DNA from: Sanghuangporus weigelae
Lineage: Eukaryota; Basidiomycota; Agaricomycetes; Hymenochaetales; Hymenochaetaceae
Length of the DNA: 64,000 nt
Direction of reading: 5' to 3'
Assembly: GCA_033182465.1 (NCBI GenBank)
Contig: CP137319.1
Coordinates: 124,001-188,000 of the forward strand
Every line of letters begins with the position of its first letter. Position 1 is the first letter of the stretch. The notes beneath the pieces are model-generated. The model saw only the letters and a program-made list of their open reading frames with translations. It was not told the DNA's origin and did no database searches. Positions 63,909 to 64,000 of the stretch are shown here, piece after piece. The translations under genes and the position numbers were made by a program.

Positions 63909-64000
63909 AATGTTGGAAAATATTTTATCGGCTACTGTAATAATGTGATATCTTGACATTGTACCTGTACATAAGCATGTGTGTAAGTGATTCAGTAACG

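Overview
This window is genomic DNA of a filamentous basidiomycete, most likely an Agaricomycete. Almost every gene is cut by many introns of about 50-70 nt with GT..AG ends. Both strands are densely used, and the products read as typical mushroom-forming-fungus proteins: a PAK kinase, Tel1, a PB1/ZZ receptor, S10 and A1 peptidases, GH31 and M20. No bacterial, viral, tRNA or rRNA signal was recognised. Gene models below were built by joining exons by eye. Where exon coordinates are given they sum to a multiple of three, except the GH31 gene, where the mismatch is itself an observation.

Layout. 0-2.4 kb: 3' part of a p21-activated kinase (+). 3.4-13.1 kb: complete TEL1/ATM checkpoint kinase (-), 11 exons, 3018 aa. 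13.9-15.0 kb: ribosomal protein S4 (+), divergent from TEL1. 16.4-22.0 kb: large single-pass membrane protein A (-). 23.0-25.5 kb: PSO2/SNM1 crosslink-repair nuclease (+). 25.8-29.4 kb: NBR1-like PB1 plus multiple-ZZ protein (-). 30.7-32.0 kb: decayed unidentified gene (-). 32.6-36.3 kb: membrane protein B (+), a head-to-head paralogue of A. 36.6-37.4 kb: degenerate repeat of about 190 bp. 38.2-41.4 kb: GH31 glycosidase (+) with an apparent frameshift. 42.4-44.0 kb: S10 carboxypeptidase pseudogene (+). 44.9-47.6 kb: M20 amidohydrolase (+). 48.8-52.0 kb: intact S10 carboxypeptidase (-), tail-to-tail with its pseudogene. 52.6-55.9 kb: G-patch spliceosome factor TFIP11/Ntr1 (+). 56.0-57.9 kb: RAD9 of the 9-1-1 clamp (+). 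58.8-60.3 kb: A1 aspartic protease (+). 60.6-61.8 kb and 62.5-63.9 kb: two divergent multi-pass membrane proteins.

Two themes stand out. First, three DNA-damage-response genes (TEL1, PSO2, RAD9) lie within 55 kb. Second, there are two local inverted duplications. The A/B pair is an unrecognised membrane-protein family in which copy A has grown by tandem duplication of exons and of exon-intron blocks, and in which two introns of B correspond to in-frame coding sequence in A. The S10 pair consists of one live and one dead copy that share micro-exons of 7 and 11 nt. The A/B family is the best candidate here for something undescribed; its function cannot be read from sequence.
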